Source: Myxococcales bacterium (GTDB lineage: Bacteria; Myxococcota_A; UBA796; GCA-2862545). Taken from it: a stretch of DNA of 63,418 bases. The DNA is taken from NCBI GenBank assembly GCA_019634415.1, contig JAHQVJ010000167.1, positions 1-63,418 of the forward strand, written 5' to 3'. The notes beneath the pieces are model-generated. The model made no database searches, had not been told where the DNA came from, and worked only from the letters and a program-made list of their open reading frames with translations. Below are positions 7,747-18,200 of the stretch, one piece after another (the first letter of the stretch is position 1; each line of letters starts with the position of its first letter). Position numbers and translations under genes: made by a program.

Positions 7747-10469
7747 TGGCCATGCTGACTCTGCTGATGACGACCTTGATTGCGGCGGCTCAGGAAGCGC
7801 CCGGCGCCGACGAGCCTGCGGGCACCGACGACGCGCCGCAGGAAGCTCCTGGCGATGCTCCACCCGCCGAAGAGGGGCTACCCATCGTGGAGGGCCCCGC
7901 CATCGTCGAGTACGTGGAGGCCCCCTACCCGCCCGCGGCGCGAGACCAGGGGCTCGAAGGCACCGTGAAGCTCCGCATCGAGCTGACCGCCGAGGGCGAG
8001 GTGGAGGGTATCGAGGTGGTCGAGCCGCTGGGTCACGGATTCGACGAAGCCGCCGTGGACGCCGTGCTCGAGATGACCTTCTCACCGGCTCGCACGGCCG
8101 AGGGCCCCGTGCCCGTGGTGTTCGAGTTCGCCTATGGCTTCGAGCTGCGCCCGGAGACGCCAGAGCCCGAGGAGGCGGCGCCCCCTCCCATCAACGTCGA
8201 AGGCACCTTGCTCGAGATGGCCACGCGCAAGCCCATCGCTGGCGCCACCATCGCCGTGGAGGGCACGGAGCTGTCGGCCGAGACCGACGAGGACGGGCGA
8301 TTCGAGCTGCGCGGCGCCCCCGTGGGCGACATCGAGCTGCGGCTGCTGCACGTAGGCCACGTCACCGTCACCAAGCGGATCGAGGTGACGGAGGGCGAGG
8401 TCGCGGTGGCCAAGCTGTGGATGCGTGCAGAGGCCTACCGCGACAACGAGGTGGTGGCGATCTACGAGCGCGAGAAGGACGAGGTCACCCGACGAACCAT
8501 CACCATCGAGGAAGTACGGCGCGTACCCGGAACCTTCGGTGACCCGCTCAAGGTGATCCAGACCCTGCCGGGTGCTGCGCGCACCCCCTTTGGCACCGGC
8601 TTCCTCGTGATCCGGGGCGCCGACCCCGAGGACAGCGGGGTCTACGTCGACGGGATCCGCGTTCCCCTCATCTACCACCTCACCGGGACCACCTCGATCC
8701 TGTCGCCCGATCTCGTGGAGTCCGTGGACTACCTGCCTGGTGGCTACAGCGTGAAGTACGGCCGCACCATGGGCGGTACCGTCAACGTCAACACCAAGAG
8801 CGAGTTCGACGAGAACGGCAAGATCGTCTGGGGCACCGACATCCTCGACTCCCAGCTGTACTACGAGGGCCGCCTCGGCAAGAACAAGAAGCACGGCCTG
8901 GCGATTGGCGCACGACGCTCCTACATCGACCTGTTCATCCCGTTCTTCCTCGGTGAGTCCGAGTTCGTCTTCAAGCCTCGGTACTGGGACTACCAGGTCA
9001 AGTACGTCCCCATGCTCGACAACGGCCACGAGCTGTCGCTGTTCGTGTACGGGTCCGATGACCTGTTGAGGGTGGAGACGCCGGCCGACGTCGCACAGGG
9101 CTCCGATCAGGACACGCAGGGCAACCTGGAGGTCCGCTACGGGTCCCACCGCTTCATCGGGCGCTGGAAGAAGCAGATCACGGACGAGCTGGCCTTCGAG
9201 TTCGTCCCGAGCTTCGGCATCGACACGGTCTCCACGGGGCTCGGTCAGGAGTTCGTGCTCGACACGCGCAACATCCTGCCGCAGGTGCGCGCAGAGTTCA
9301 CCTACAGCCCACACCCCATGCTCGACGTCATCCCTGGCATCGATGCGCTGGGGGGCGGCTACCGATTCGACTTCCGCAGCGCGGTGAGCTTCGAGGCCGC
9401 GGGAGACCCACTCGCCGAGCGGGAGCCCGTCGGGTTCGACGGCTCCGGCCTGCTGTTCAGCCCCGATCCCTACCTGCGCCTGAACCTACGACCCTTGGGA
9501 GGGTCGGACCGCTGGCTCATCAGCCCGAGCCTTCGCTACAGCACGGCCTACTTCACGACGAACGGAGCCATCACGGGCGAGAGCGACGTCGAGCCCTTCT
9601 ACGCCGACGCCGTGGATCCCCGGATCCTCACCCGCTTCCAGGTGATCCCCGACAAGTTCGCCCTGAAGGCGGCGTCGGGGCTGTACCACCAGCCTCCTCA
9701 GGGGCAGGAAGCCCTGGGGCTCGGCACCCAGGCCACCGTGGGCTTCGAGCGCAGCTGGTCCACCACCTTCGGGTGGGAGCAACGCCTCACGCCCGCCATC
9801 CAGTACGACGTGGACCTCTTCTACCGCCGCATGGACCGCCTGATCGTGTTCGACGAGGCCTTCGGCGGCTTCGGCAGCAACCCCTTCGTGAACGGTGGGG
9901 ACGGCCGCGCCTACGGTCTCGAGGTCATGGCACGCCACGACCCCGTCGGACGCTTCTTCGGCTGGGTGAGCTACACGCTGTCGCGCGCCACGCGACGCGA
10001 TCCTGGAGAGTGCGTCGACGAGGGGTCGAATCCGGAGAACCGACTGCTCGGTACGGGCCCCTGTTGGTTCGCCTTCGACTTCGACCAGACCCACATCTTC
10101 AGCGCGCAGGGTGGCTACAACCTGCCGCTGGACTTCGGCGTGTCGGCCCAGGTCCAGTACGTCAGCGGAAACCCCGCCTCCAACTTCAACGCCGGCATCT
10201 ACGACGCCGACAGCGACGCGTACTCGGGCTTTCGCGTGGGGCAGCTCAACCAGGACCGCATGCCCGCGTTCTTCCAGACCAGCCTTCGCTTCGACAAGCT
10301 GTTCACCTTCAAGCGCTGGCAGCTCGAAGCCTACGTCGACCTGCTCAACGCCGTGCGCGGCGTGAACCCCGAGTTCACGGTCTACAACTACGACTTCACG
10401 GAGTTCGCCCTCGTCCGAGGGCTGCCCTTCATCCCGAACATCGGCGTCGAGGCGAAGTTCTACCCATGA
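7746..10469 (+). CDS. TonB-dependent receptor with fused N-terminal TonB-type domain
   Basis: A protein of 907 aa, likely an outer-membrane gated channel. Domains in order: a short signal peptide (about 1-15), an Ala/Pro/Glu linker, a TonB C-terminal-like domain (about 50-133; EAPYPPAARDQGLEGTVKLR and AVLEMTFSPA), a carboxypeptidase-regulatory-like beta-sandwich (about 148-228; ATRKPIAGATIAVEGTELS), a plug (about 245-360; GADPEDSGVYVDGIRVPLI) and a 22-strand-type barrel ending in aromatic-rich PNIGVEAKFYP. A TonB-like domain on the receptor itself is unusual compared with standard TonB-dependent transporters. The substrate is unknown. The start overlaps the tonB stop, and the stop overlaps the next lipoprotein gene (ATGA). 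Confidence 0.88.
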   Translation: MAMLTLLMTTLIAAAQEAPGADEPAGTDDAPQEAPGDAPPAEEGLPIVEGPAIVEYVEAPYPPAARDQGLEGTVKLRIELTAEGEVEGIEVVEPLGHGFDEAAVDAVLEMTFSPARTAEGPVPVVFEFAYGFELRPETPEPEEAAPPPINVEGTLLEMATRKPIAGATIAVEGTELSAETDEDGRFELRGAPVGDIELRLLHVGHVTVTKRIEVTEGEVAVAKLWMRAEAYRDNEVVAIYEREKDEVTRRTITIEEVRRVPGTFGDPLKVIQTLPGAARTPFGTGFLVIRGADPEDSGVYVDGIRVPLIYHLTGTTSILSPDLVESVDYLPGGYSVKYGRTMGGTVNVNTKSEFDENGKIVWGTDILDSQLYYEGRLGKNKKHGLAIGARRSYIDLFIPFFLGESEFVFKPRYWDYQVKYVPMLDNGHELSLFVYGSDDLLRVETPADVAQGSDQDTQGNLEVRYGSHRFIGRWKKQITDELAFEFVPSFGIDTVSTGLGQEFVLDTRNILPQVRAEFTYSPHPMLDVIPGIDALGGGYRFDFRSAVSFEAAGDPLAEREPVGFDGSGLLFSPDPYLRLNLRPLGGSDRWLISPSLRYSTAYFTTNGAITGESDVEPFYADAVDPRILTRFQVIPDKFALKAASGLYHQPPQGQEALGLGTQATVGFERSWSTTFGWEQRLTPAIQYDVDLFYRRMDRLIVFDEAFGGFGSNPFVNGGDGRAYGLEVMARHDPVGRFFGWVSYTLSRATRRDPGECVDEGSNPENRLLGTGPCWFAFDFDQTHIFSAQGGYNLPLDFGVSAQVQYVSGNPASNFNAGIYDADSDAYSGFRVGQLNQDRMPAFFQTSLRFDKLFTFKRWQLEAYVDLLNAVRGVNPEFTVYNYDFTEFALVRGLPFIPNIGVEAKFYP

Positions 10470-11377
10470 CCCATCGAATCGCGTTCCTGGTGTCGGCCGG
10501 CCTCCTCGTGCAGGGCTGCGTGATCAACAACGACAAGTGGCCTCGTCCACGGGACCTCAGCCAGACCTGGATGGTGGATCGAACCCGGATCCTGGGCGTG
10601 CGTGCCGATCCTCCGGAGATCGCTCCCGGCCAACGTGCGGAGATGTCGGCCCTCATCGTGCAAGCTCCCGGCGAAGAGGAGCCGCTGGGAGTGCTCTGGC
10701 TGGCCTGCGAAGATGGCGGCGCTGGATGTGCGACCGACCTGGGAGCCCTGGATCTCGAGAACGTGGATCTGGCTCAGGCACAGGAGCTGGGCGTGATCGG
10801 CTTCGAGCCCGGTCTGGCTCCGATGTACACCGCTCCCACCGACGTCCTCGACGACCTCGACGAGCGGGAGCGGCGAGAGGGCCTCAACGTACAGGTCCAG
10901 CTCACCGCCATTCCCCTCGACGATCTGGGCGAGACGACGGGGGAGATCGACTTCAATGCCCTGGAGGTGGGGTTCAAGCGGCTCGTGGTCAGCGAGGCCA
11001 CCACCCCCAACAACAACCCGGTGCTCGAGGCATTCACGGTGGACGGGCTCATCCTCCCCCCCGAGGCGGAGGTGATCCAGGTGGAGGCCGGGCAGGTCTA
11101 CGACCTGGGCATCGCCCTGAGCGAGTTCGGAGGTCGCGAGGTCTACGAGTTCCTCAACAGCGACGGCGTGGTCGAGGAGCGCACGGAGGAGCCCTATGCT
11201 GCCTGGTTCAGCACCGGAGGCACCCTCAACGAGACCATCACGCTGTGGCCCTTCATGGAGGCCTCGTGGGTCGCGCCCGAGGAGGGCGAGTCGGGCACCT
11301 GGTTCTCGGTGGTGCGAGACCGCCGCGGCGGGATGTCGTGGTGGCTCCAGGACTGGGAAGTGGTGCCGGAGCCGTAG
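10466..11377 (+). CDS. Hypothetical lipoprotein coupled to the TonB receptor
   Basis: A protein of 303 aa with a lipoprotein signal (RIAFLVSAGLLVQGC, acylated Cys18). The rest is acidic and predicted secreted, beginning with a stretch (RTRILGVRADPPEIAPGQRA) that resembles the opening of Ig-like or cell-surface domains. No enzyme motif was recognised. Its ATG overlaps the receptor stop (ATGA), so it is probably a lipoprotein partner of the receptor at the outer membrane, perhaps for substrate capture. The function is not assigned. Confidence 0.75.
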   Translation: MTHRIAFLVSAGLLVQGCVINNDKWPRPRDLSQTWMVDRTRILGVRADPPEIAPGQRAEMSALIVQAPGEEEPLGVLWLACEDGGAGCATDLGALDLENVDLAQAQELGVIGFEPGLAPMYTAPTDVLDDLDERERREGLNVQVQLTAIPLDDLGETTGEIDFNALEVGFKRLVVSEATTPNNNPVLEAFTVDGLILPPEAEVIQVEAGQVYDLGIALSEFGGREVYEFLNSDGVVEERTEEPYAAWFSTGGTLNETITLWPFMEASWVAPEEGESGTWFSVVRDRRGGMSWWLQDWEVVPEP

Positions 11378-11648
11378 GGAGAGGGAGTCGGTCCGAGCAC
11401 TCCGTCGAGGGCCCAGCAGAGTGCCGCTGGTGGAGCGGTCTGGAAACATGGAACCGCTCTGAAAGCCCGGTGACAAAGAGTTGACAATGCGATTCGGTTT
11501 CTGGGGACCGACCCCTTTCCAGCACAACGAGACTGTCGCCGAAGGCCGCGGACGCTGTTCGGAGGGGCCATTCCGCCTCCTCCGTGCTATGGTTCGGCGG
11601 CTGATCCCCAGGGGTCGAAAATCCCCTGGTAGCACCGGAGATACCTGG

Positions 11649-12488
11649 ATGAACTCATCGTCAACGCAACTCGGCTCTGTCTTGCGGTGGCTCCCGATGG
11701 CGGCGGCGGCACTGCTCGGAGCTCTGGCCCCCACCACGTCTGCCTGGGCCAGTCCGGGGCTCGAGGCGATCGACCAGTTCCGGGAGGGCCGCCAAGCGAA
11801 AGCGGCGGTGGAGAACCGCTTCTTCAAGAAGGAGGGGCGCATCGAGATCGCGCCCGTCTTCGGCTACGTGCCCAACAACCCCTTTGCCCGTCGGTACGTG
11901 GGTGGAGCGGTCCTCGGCTACCACTTCTCCGAGACCATCTCCACGCAGGTGCAGGTGCTGTACTCCCCAGACCTGGGTGAGAACGACCTGAAGAACCTCA
12001 CGTCGGTGCTCCTCGAGCGCGCCAACACCGCCGACGGGGGCGCTGCGTTCCAGCAGCCCCTCGACAAGGTCGCCCTCGGCGCCACCCTCGGAGTCGCCTG
12101 GGCCCCGGTCTACGGCAAGATCAACCTCGTCGGCGAGACGGTGCTGAACTTCGACTTCTACCTGTTCGCCGGTGTGGGCATGGTTTCGAAGAACAACTAC
12201 GTCGCCACCTACGACGAGACCAACGCCGCCACGGGCGACATCGTGCTGCTCACGGGCCAGGGGAACGAGGTCCGCGTGGGCCCCTACCTCGGGGTCGGTC
12301 AGAACTACTTCCTGAACCAGACCCTGGCCCTGAAGCTGGACTTCCGGACGGCGCTGTACCTCGACCAGCGCCCCCAGTACGACCCGAACGTGGAAGTCAC
12401 GCAGCAGCGCGTGTACAACAACTTCGTCGCGGGAGCCGGACTGGGGCTGTACTTCCCCAAGATGAAGCCCCGGATGTACGACTTCTGA
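11649..12488 (+). CDS. Outer-membrane beta-barrel protein, Glt/Nfs A position
   Basis: A protein of 279 aa. A signal peptide (about 1-38, ending TSAWA) is followed by alternating hydrophobic strands typical of the Myxococcales outer membrane beta-barrel family (IAPVFGYVPNNPFARRYVGG, VLGYHFSETISTQVQV, TLGVAWAPVYGKINL). The C-terminus is FPKMKPRMYDF. ATG 11649 is chosen: it follows GGAG at 11637-11640, and the longer upstream frame lacks signal-peptide character. It shares an alignable core with the next gene (PNNPFARRYVGGAVLGYHFSE versus TNDPFINRYLFGASVGYHITE), so the two are tandem paralogues, as GltA/GltB and NfsA/NfsB are. A role in an envelope-spanning complex is inferred. Confidence 0.8.
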   Translation: MNSSSTQLGSVLRWLPMAAAALLGALAPTTSAWASPGLEAIDQFREGRQAKAAVENRFFKKEGRIEIAPVFGYVPNNPFARRYVGGAVLGYHFSETISTQVQVLYSPDLGENDLKNLTSVLLERANTADGGAAFQQPLDKVALGATLGVAWAPVYGKINLVGETVLNFDFYLFAGVGMVSKNNYVATYDETNAATGDIVLLTGQGNEVRVGPYLGVGQNYFLNQTLALKLDFRTALYLDQRPQYDPNVEVTQQRVYNNFVAGAGLGLYFPKMKPRMYDF

Positions 12489-12542
12489 TCCCCCTGGCGC
12501 CATCTGACACATCTCCATCAGAACTCTTTCCCGGCGATTGAA

Positions 12543-13346
12543 ATGTCCCTTCCCCTCACCCTGACGAGCCTGCTGTTGGCTGGCCCCGCGTTCGCCCAGA
12601 GCGCTCCGGATCTGCCCGACGACATCTTCGGCGACGCCCCCGAAGAGTCGGCGGCCCAGGAGCGCCAGAAGCTCCTCGCCGAAGAGCCGGAGGTAGACCT
12701 CCCCGACGACTCCGACCGCAAGAAGCGAGTCATCCAGACGCTCCAGCGCAAGAACTTCATGAAGATCGGGCGGTACGAGTTCGCACCGCACATCGGGTTC
12801 GTCACCAACGACCCGTTCATCAACCGGTACTTGTTCGGCGCGAGCGTGGGCTACCACATCACCGAGGTGCTGGGTATCGAGGTGGAAGCGAGCTACTCGC
12901 CCGACCTCGGGCAAGCGGACTGGAAGCCCGTCACGGACCAGATCATCACCGAGAACCAGGTCACTCCTGACATCTCGAAGATCCAGTTCTATGCGAACGG
13001 AACCTTCCAGTTCTCCCCGATCTACGGGAAGCTCGCCGCAGGCGGCGGACGGATCATCAACTTCGACATCTTCGGGGTGTTCGGAGGCGGGGTCGTCAAC
13101 ACGGTGGACGATCTGGTGGCCCTGCAGAAGGAAGACGACGCCGTGGCCCAGGCCACTCAGGTGCAGTTCCACCCAACCATCAACTTCGGTGGGGGCGCCC
13201 GCGTGATCTTCTCCGAGTCCTTCGCGGTTCGGCTGGAGGGCCGCGGCCTGTCCTACATCGAAGTCCTCGAGGGCACGACCCTCGAGATGAAGAACAACTT
13301 CATGCTGCTCGGCAGCGCCTCCATCTTCTTCCCCGGGATGAAATGA
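12543..13346 (+). CDS. Outer-membrane beta-barrel protein, Glt/Nfs B position
   Basis: A protein of 267 aa. A short signal peptide (ends AFA at about residue 18) precedes an acidic linker (PDDIFGDAPEESAAQ) and a barrel domain with YEFAPHIGFVTNDPFINRYL, VGYHITEVLGIEVEASYSPD and a terminal LLGSASIFFPGMK. It is paralogous to the preceding barrel. Its stop overlaps the start of the following TPR gene (ATGAAATGATG region), so B and C are translationally coupled. In Myxococcus the corresponding pair forms the outer-membrane part of the Glt or Nfs machine. Confidence 0.8.
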   Translation: MSLPLTLTSLLLAGPAFAQSAPDLPDDIFGDAPEESAAQERQKLLAEEPEVDLPDDSDRKKRVIQTLQRKNFMKIGRYEFAPHIGFVTNDPFINRYLFGASVGYHITEVLGIEVEASYSPDLGQADWKPVTDQIITENQVTPDISKIQFYANGTFQFSPIYGKLAAGGGRIINFDIFGVFGGGVVNTVDDLVALQKEDDAVAQATQVQFHPTINFGGGARVIFSESFAVRLEGRGLSYIEVLEGTTLEMKNNFMLLGSASIFFPGMK

Positions 13347-15205
13347 TGCGCCTCAACGCGTTGTTCCAGAGTGCGGTCGTGGCGTCGGCGCTGGCCTTGC
13401 CGTCGAGCGCCTTCGCGCTGAGCTGCGACGAAGTCATGAACATGGTGACCCTGAACATCCCCGCGAACATCGTGGTGGACACCATCAGGAACGCACCCAC
13501 CATGGCCCAGTCCGACGTGCAGTGCTTGAGCAGCCGAGGGGCCCCCGCCGAGGTGGTGGAGGCCGCATCCAAGAAGGCGGCTGCTGCCAACCCCGTGGCC
13601 ACCACGGACCGGCCGGCCCCCACGCGTGACACCTCGTCCTCCCAAGAGGGAAGCGCATCGGCGTTCGACGCTGCCGAGACCATCGGCGACTCGTTGACCT
13701 TCGACGATCCCACCGAGGAAGAGGAAGAGGTCGTCGACGGTGAGGGCAGGCCTCCTGCGCTCGAGGCCGCCATCCAGGCCTACCGCTCCAACAAGCCAGC
13801 GAGCGCGGCACAGGATCTCTTCCGGCTCCTGCGCGACGGGATGTACCCCAAGCAGCAGACGACCATCGAGTACTACCTCGCGAAGTCGCTGTTCGACCTC
13901 GAGATGTACCACTCCTCGCAGCACTACTTCATGCAGGTGGTGCGCAAGGGCCCGGCCAACCCGTACTTCAAGTACGCGCTGCCCCGACTGGTCACCATCG
14001 CCGAGAGCGTCACGGGCAACGACTACGAGCTGCTCCGCGTGGTGTCGAAGATCCCGCCCGAGGGCTACCCCCGGCAGGCGAAGAACCATCTGTTCTACTT
14101 GATGGGCCGCAAGCTCTACACCCGCGGCGAGCTCACGGAGGCCGCGGAGAACTTCGCCCAGGTCTCCGCCAAGTCCGAGCTGTACCTGCGCGCCAAGTAC
14201 TACGAAGGCATCATCAACCAGCAGCGGGGCAAGCTCCGTAGCTCCGTGATGGCCTTCCGCGAGGTGATCTCGACCAACCCCGAGGTGTCGCGACGCGCAG
14301 GTGCCATCCAAGAGGTCGAGGACCTCAAGGATCTGGCCTACATCAACGTGGCTCGGATCTACTTCGGGCTGGAGCGCTTCGACAACGCCGACACCTACTA
14401 CTCCATGGTGGACCGCGACAGCACCTACTGGCCCGAGAGCCTGTACGAGCGCGCCTGGACCAACTTCTGGAAGGCCGACCTCAACCTGGCCCTCGGATTG
14501 CTCCTCACCGTAGAGAGTCCGTACTTCTCGAGCCAGGAGTTCATCCCCGAGGTGACCATCCTGCGGGCGCTGACGTTCTTCAACTACTGCGAGTACCCCG
14601 AGGTGGAGCGCTTGCTGGTGAACTTCGAGCGCGACATGCGCCCGATGCAGGAGGAGGTCGAGGCCTTCCTGAACACCTACAAGGAGAGCCGCGATCTGTG
14701 GGATCAGGCCTACGACGGCTACTTCAGCAAGGAGCACAACAACTCTGTGCTCGAGAAGGCGATGTTCGCCCGGATCCTGCGGAACCGTGACCTGTCCTCG
14801 CTGGTCGGCCACCTCGACATGATGAACGCCGAGATCGAGAACATCAACGCGCGGCCCACGCAGTTCCGCGATGGCGTGGGCGACGAGCTCAAGCGCATCA
14901 TCGAGGCGGATCGGCTGTCGTACAAGAAGCGGGCGGGAGCGGAGCTGCTGCGGGAGCTGCAGCGGCAGAACAACATCCTGCGCGACCTGCTGGTTCAGTC
15001 GGAGATCATCCGGTTCGAGGTCGTGGACGCCCAGCGTACCGAGTACGAGTTCAAGGCGCAGAACATCGACGACCTGGCGGCCGGCCAGGACCGACGGATC
15101 GACTTCGCCACCAGCCGCGACATCATCTACTGGCCGTTCAACGGCGAGTTCTGGCGCGACGAGCTGGGGTACTACCGCTACACCGAGCACGGCAGCTGCC
15201 AGTAA
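13343..15205 (+). CDS. Periplasmic TPR protein, Glt/Nfs C position
   Basis: A protein of 620 aa. A signal peptide (about 1-25, ending SAFA) is followed by a small Cys-containing domain (SCDEVMNMVTLNIPANIVVD, with a second Cys in VQCLSS). An acidic low-complexity linker (DDPTEEEEEVVDGEG, about 115-130) leads into TPR-like helical repeats (ALEAAIQAYRSNKPASAAQD, YLAKSLFDLEMYHSSQHYFM, NVARIYFGLERFDNADTYY). The start is ATG 13343 or ATG 13346. It lies between two barrels and a very large TPR protein, matching GltC/NfsC. It probably links the outer-membrane barrels to periplasmic partners. Confidence 0.75.
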   Translation: MMRLNALFQSAVVASALALPSSAFALSCDEVMNMVTLNIPANIVVDTIRNAPTMAQSDVQCLSSRGAPAEVVEAASKKAAAANPVATTDRPAPTRDTSSSQEGSASAFDAAETIGDSLTFDDPTEEEEEVVDGEGRPPALEAAIQAYRSNKPASAAQDLFRLLRDGMYPKQQTTIEYYLAKSLFDLEMYHSSQHYFMQVVRKGPANPYFKYALPRLVTIAESVTGNDYELLRVVSKIPPEGYPRQAKNHLFYLMGRKLYTRGELTEAAENFAQVSAKSELYLRAKYYEGIINQQRGKLRSSVMAFREVISTNPEVSRRAGAIQEVEDLKDLAYINVARIYFGLERFDNADTYYSMVDRDSTYWPESLYERAWTNFWKADLNLALGLLLTVESPYFSSQEFIPEVTILRALTFFNYCEYPEVERLLVNFERDMRPMQEEVEAFLNTYKESRDLWDQAYDGYFSKEHNNSVLEKAMFARILRNRDLSSLVGHLDMMNAEIENINARPTQFRDGVGDELKRIIEADRLSYKKRAGAELLRELQRQNNILRDLLVQSEIIRFEVVDAQRTEYEFKAQNIDDLAAGQDRRIDFATSRDIIYWPFNGEFWRDELGYYRYTEHGSCQ

Positions 15206-15251
15206 CGACCAAAGTTTTGGATAGACACCCAGGATCATCGGGAGAGCCCAG

Positions 15252-18200
15252 ATGAGCTCCGCATCTCTGTTCCGCAACGTCGCGTTGTCCCTGGGGCTCG
15301 TCCTCGCCCTGGGTCAAGCCAACGCACCCGCCTTCGCGGCGGACGACGAAGACCCGGAGGCCTTCGACATCGAGTCGCGGACCGGCAAGGGAATCAAGCT
15401 CCGCAAGATGGAGGAGGTGGACCTCCAGAGCGAGTACCAGCGACTCGCCGAGCAGAAGCGCCTGGAGTCCATCGACCGACTCAAGGCGCTGCTCGCCAAG
15501 GGTGTCGCCGACGAGACCAAGGCCGAGATGATGCTGCGGCTCGCCGACCTGTACTTCGAGCAGGGCCGCTACCTCTACCTCAAGGAGATGGAGGTCTTCG
15601 ACCGCCGCTACGAGGCGTGCTTCAACTCGGACACCTGCAACCCCGAGGCGCTCCAGCCCGACAACTCGGGCTCCGAGGAGTGGCAGGAGAAGTCCATCAA
15701 GCTGTACCAGGGCATCCTGCGCAGCTACCCACGGTACGCTCGCGCCGACCAGGCCACGTTCTACCTGGGCTCGGCGCTGAAGGACCTCGGCCGCGAAGAT
15801 CAGGCCGTCGAGGCCTTCAAGCAGCTGGTGAAGGTCTACCCGGACTCGGACTTCCTGCCTGACGCCTACGTGCTGATCGGCGAGTACTACTTCGACGTGA
15901 AGGCCAACGCCTTCGGAGCGTTGAAGGCCTACCAGAAGGCCGCCACGTTCACCGACAGCCCCAAGTACAGCTACTCGATGTACAAGCTCGGGTGGTGCTA
16001 CTACAACGTCGGAGACTACGAGAAGGCCATCGAGACCATGAAGACGGTGGTCTCCTACTCGATGCAGCAGACCGAGCAGACGACGACCACGCTGCAGCTG
16101 CAGGACGAGGCGCTTCGCGACCTGGTGCGGTTCTTCGCCGACGCCGACGCGATGAACGAAGCCATCGAGTACTTCACGAAGCTCGGTCGCGACGACCTCA
16201 TCCGGTCCACGCTCAAGAAGCTTGCTGCCATGTTCTTCGAGCAGGGCAAGTTCGATCGCTCGGTGGAGATGTACCGGCGCCTGATCCTCGACGCTCCGTC
16301 CGCCAAGGACAACCCGGAGTACCAGGTCGAGATCATCAATGCCTACAAGAAGATGGGCCAGCGCGACAAGGTGCTCGAGGAGATCAACCGGCTGCGCGCC
16401 GACTACGGTCCCGACAGCGCCTGGGCTCGATCCAACGCCAACGAGCCCGAGGCCGTGGCGGACGCGCAGGAGAAGATCGAGCAGCAGCTGCGCCGCATCG
16501 CCACGCAGTACCACGACACCGGACGGCAGTACGAGAAGAGCCGTCGCGTCGACGACGCCATGAAGGTGTTCGAGCTGGCCAAGAACGCCTACCAGACCTA
16601 CCTGGAGCTCTTCCCCAACAACGAGCACGCCTACGACGTGCACTACGCCTACGGCGAGCTGCTCTACAAGCTCAAGGACTACGCAGGCGCATACGAAGAG
16701 TACATGACCGTCGTGAAGCTGGACCCGAAGGGCAAGCACTCGCTGTTCTGCGCCGAGTCCGCCGTCTTCGCAGCCGAGGAGCAGGTCAAGCTCGAGGGCG
16801 GTGCGGACGCCAGCGGCAAGGTGACGGCCCGCAAGGCCAACATCACCAAGGAGACGCAGCCCGAGGAGCTGTCGCTCTGGGAGCAGCGCTTCGTCGACGC
16901 CTGCCTGCAGTACGCCGAGCTGTACCCGCAGGAGAAGAAGGTCAAGGACATGATCTACAAGTCCGCGTACCTTCTGTACAACAAGTACCAGTTCGACAAC
17001 GCCGCCCGTCAGTTCCAGGCCGTGATCGCCATGGACCCACGGTCACGCGAGGCCGAGTACGGTGCGCAGCTCATCCTGGACGCCTTGGTGGTCAAGGAGA
17101 GCTGGTCCGCGCTGAAGAGCACCTCCAAGGCATTCTTCGATCAGCAGGGCCTCGGCGGGAAGGAGTTCAAGAAGGACGCCTACAACATCTACCAGCGCTC
17201 CTCGTTCCGCCTGATCGAGGTCACCCTCGACAAGGATCAGGACTTCGGCAAGGCCGGCGACTCCTTCATGGGCTTCTACGAGGAGTTCCCCGAGGCCGAC
17301 ACCGCGGCTCAGGCGCTGAACAACTCGGCCTTCTACTACAGCAAGGTCGGCCGGGTGGCGGACTCCGTGAAGGTCCGCCACATCTTGGTGGAGGACCCGA
17401 AGTTCGGTCCCAAGACCAAGTACTACTACGAGCAGATCAAGTCGCTGGGCTTCAACTACGAGCAGATCGCCGACTACGACAGGGCATCGTTCTACTACGA
17501 GAAGCTGTGGACCTTGTTCCCCGAAGAGTCCAAGAAGAAGGAGAACAAGGACAAGGTCGACGAGATGCGCACCAACGCGGGTGACGCCATCTACACCGCC
17601 GCTGTGTTCCGCAAGGGGCTCGGTGAGTGGGAGAAGTCGATCGACAACTACAACCAGTTCATCGCCGCCTACCCCGACGACGAGCGCATCCCCGACATCA
17701 AGATCCGCATCGGCAAGATCTACGAAGAGAACGAGCGCTGGGAAGACGCCGCCAACATCTACCAGGAGTTCTACACGCGTACCCCGAAGGGAGCGTCCGT
17801 CGAGGCCGTGTACTTCTCCCGCCTGCACCACGGTCAGGCCATGGACAAGCTCGGCAACGTGCGCAAGCGCAACGACATCTACAACGACACGATTCGTCTG
17901 TACGAGCGCTACGTCAAGGACGGCGGTGCACCTGGGCCACAGACCGAGTTCGTGGCCGAGATGATGTTCATCAAGGCGCTGCCCTCCCTCGACAGCTACC
18001 TCGAGCTCGAGATCAAGGGTCTGGGCAAGGGCGCGAGCAAGAAGCGCGAAGACAAGGCGCTGGTGGACAGCCTCGGCAAGAAGGCCAAGACCCTGGTGGA
18101 CGTGGAAGGCACGTTCGCCGAGGTCGTCGAGCTGGGTGCCGGTGAGTGGGGCTTGGCGGCCCTCGTGGCGCTCGGCAAGAGCTACGACAACATGGCCAGC

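Noticed and set aside
11481..11486. TTGACA upstream of the first barrel gene as a promoter
   Set aside because: No acceptable -10 lies 15-19 bases downstream, and the site is 163 bases from the start codon. The barrel gene promoter remains undefined.
13253..15277. A 674-codon open frame antisense to the TPR gene
   Set aside because: Same shadow pattern; the sense gene has a signal peptide and TPR repeats.
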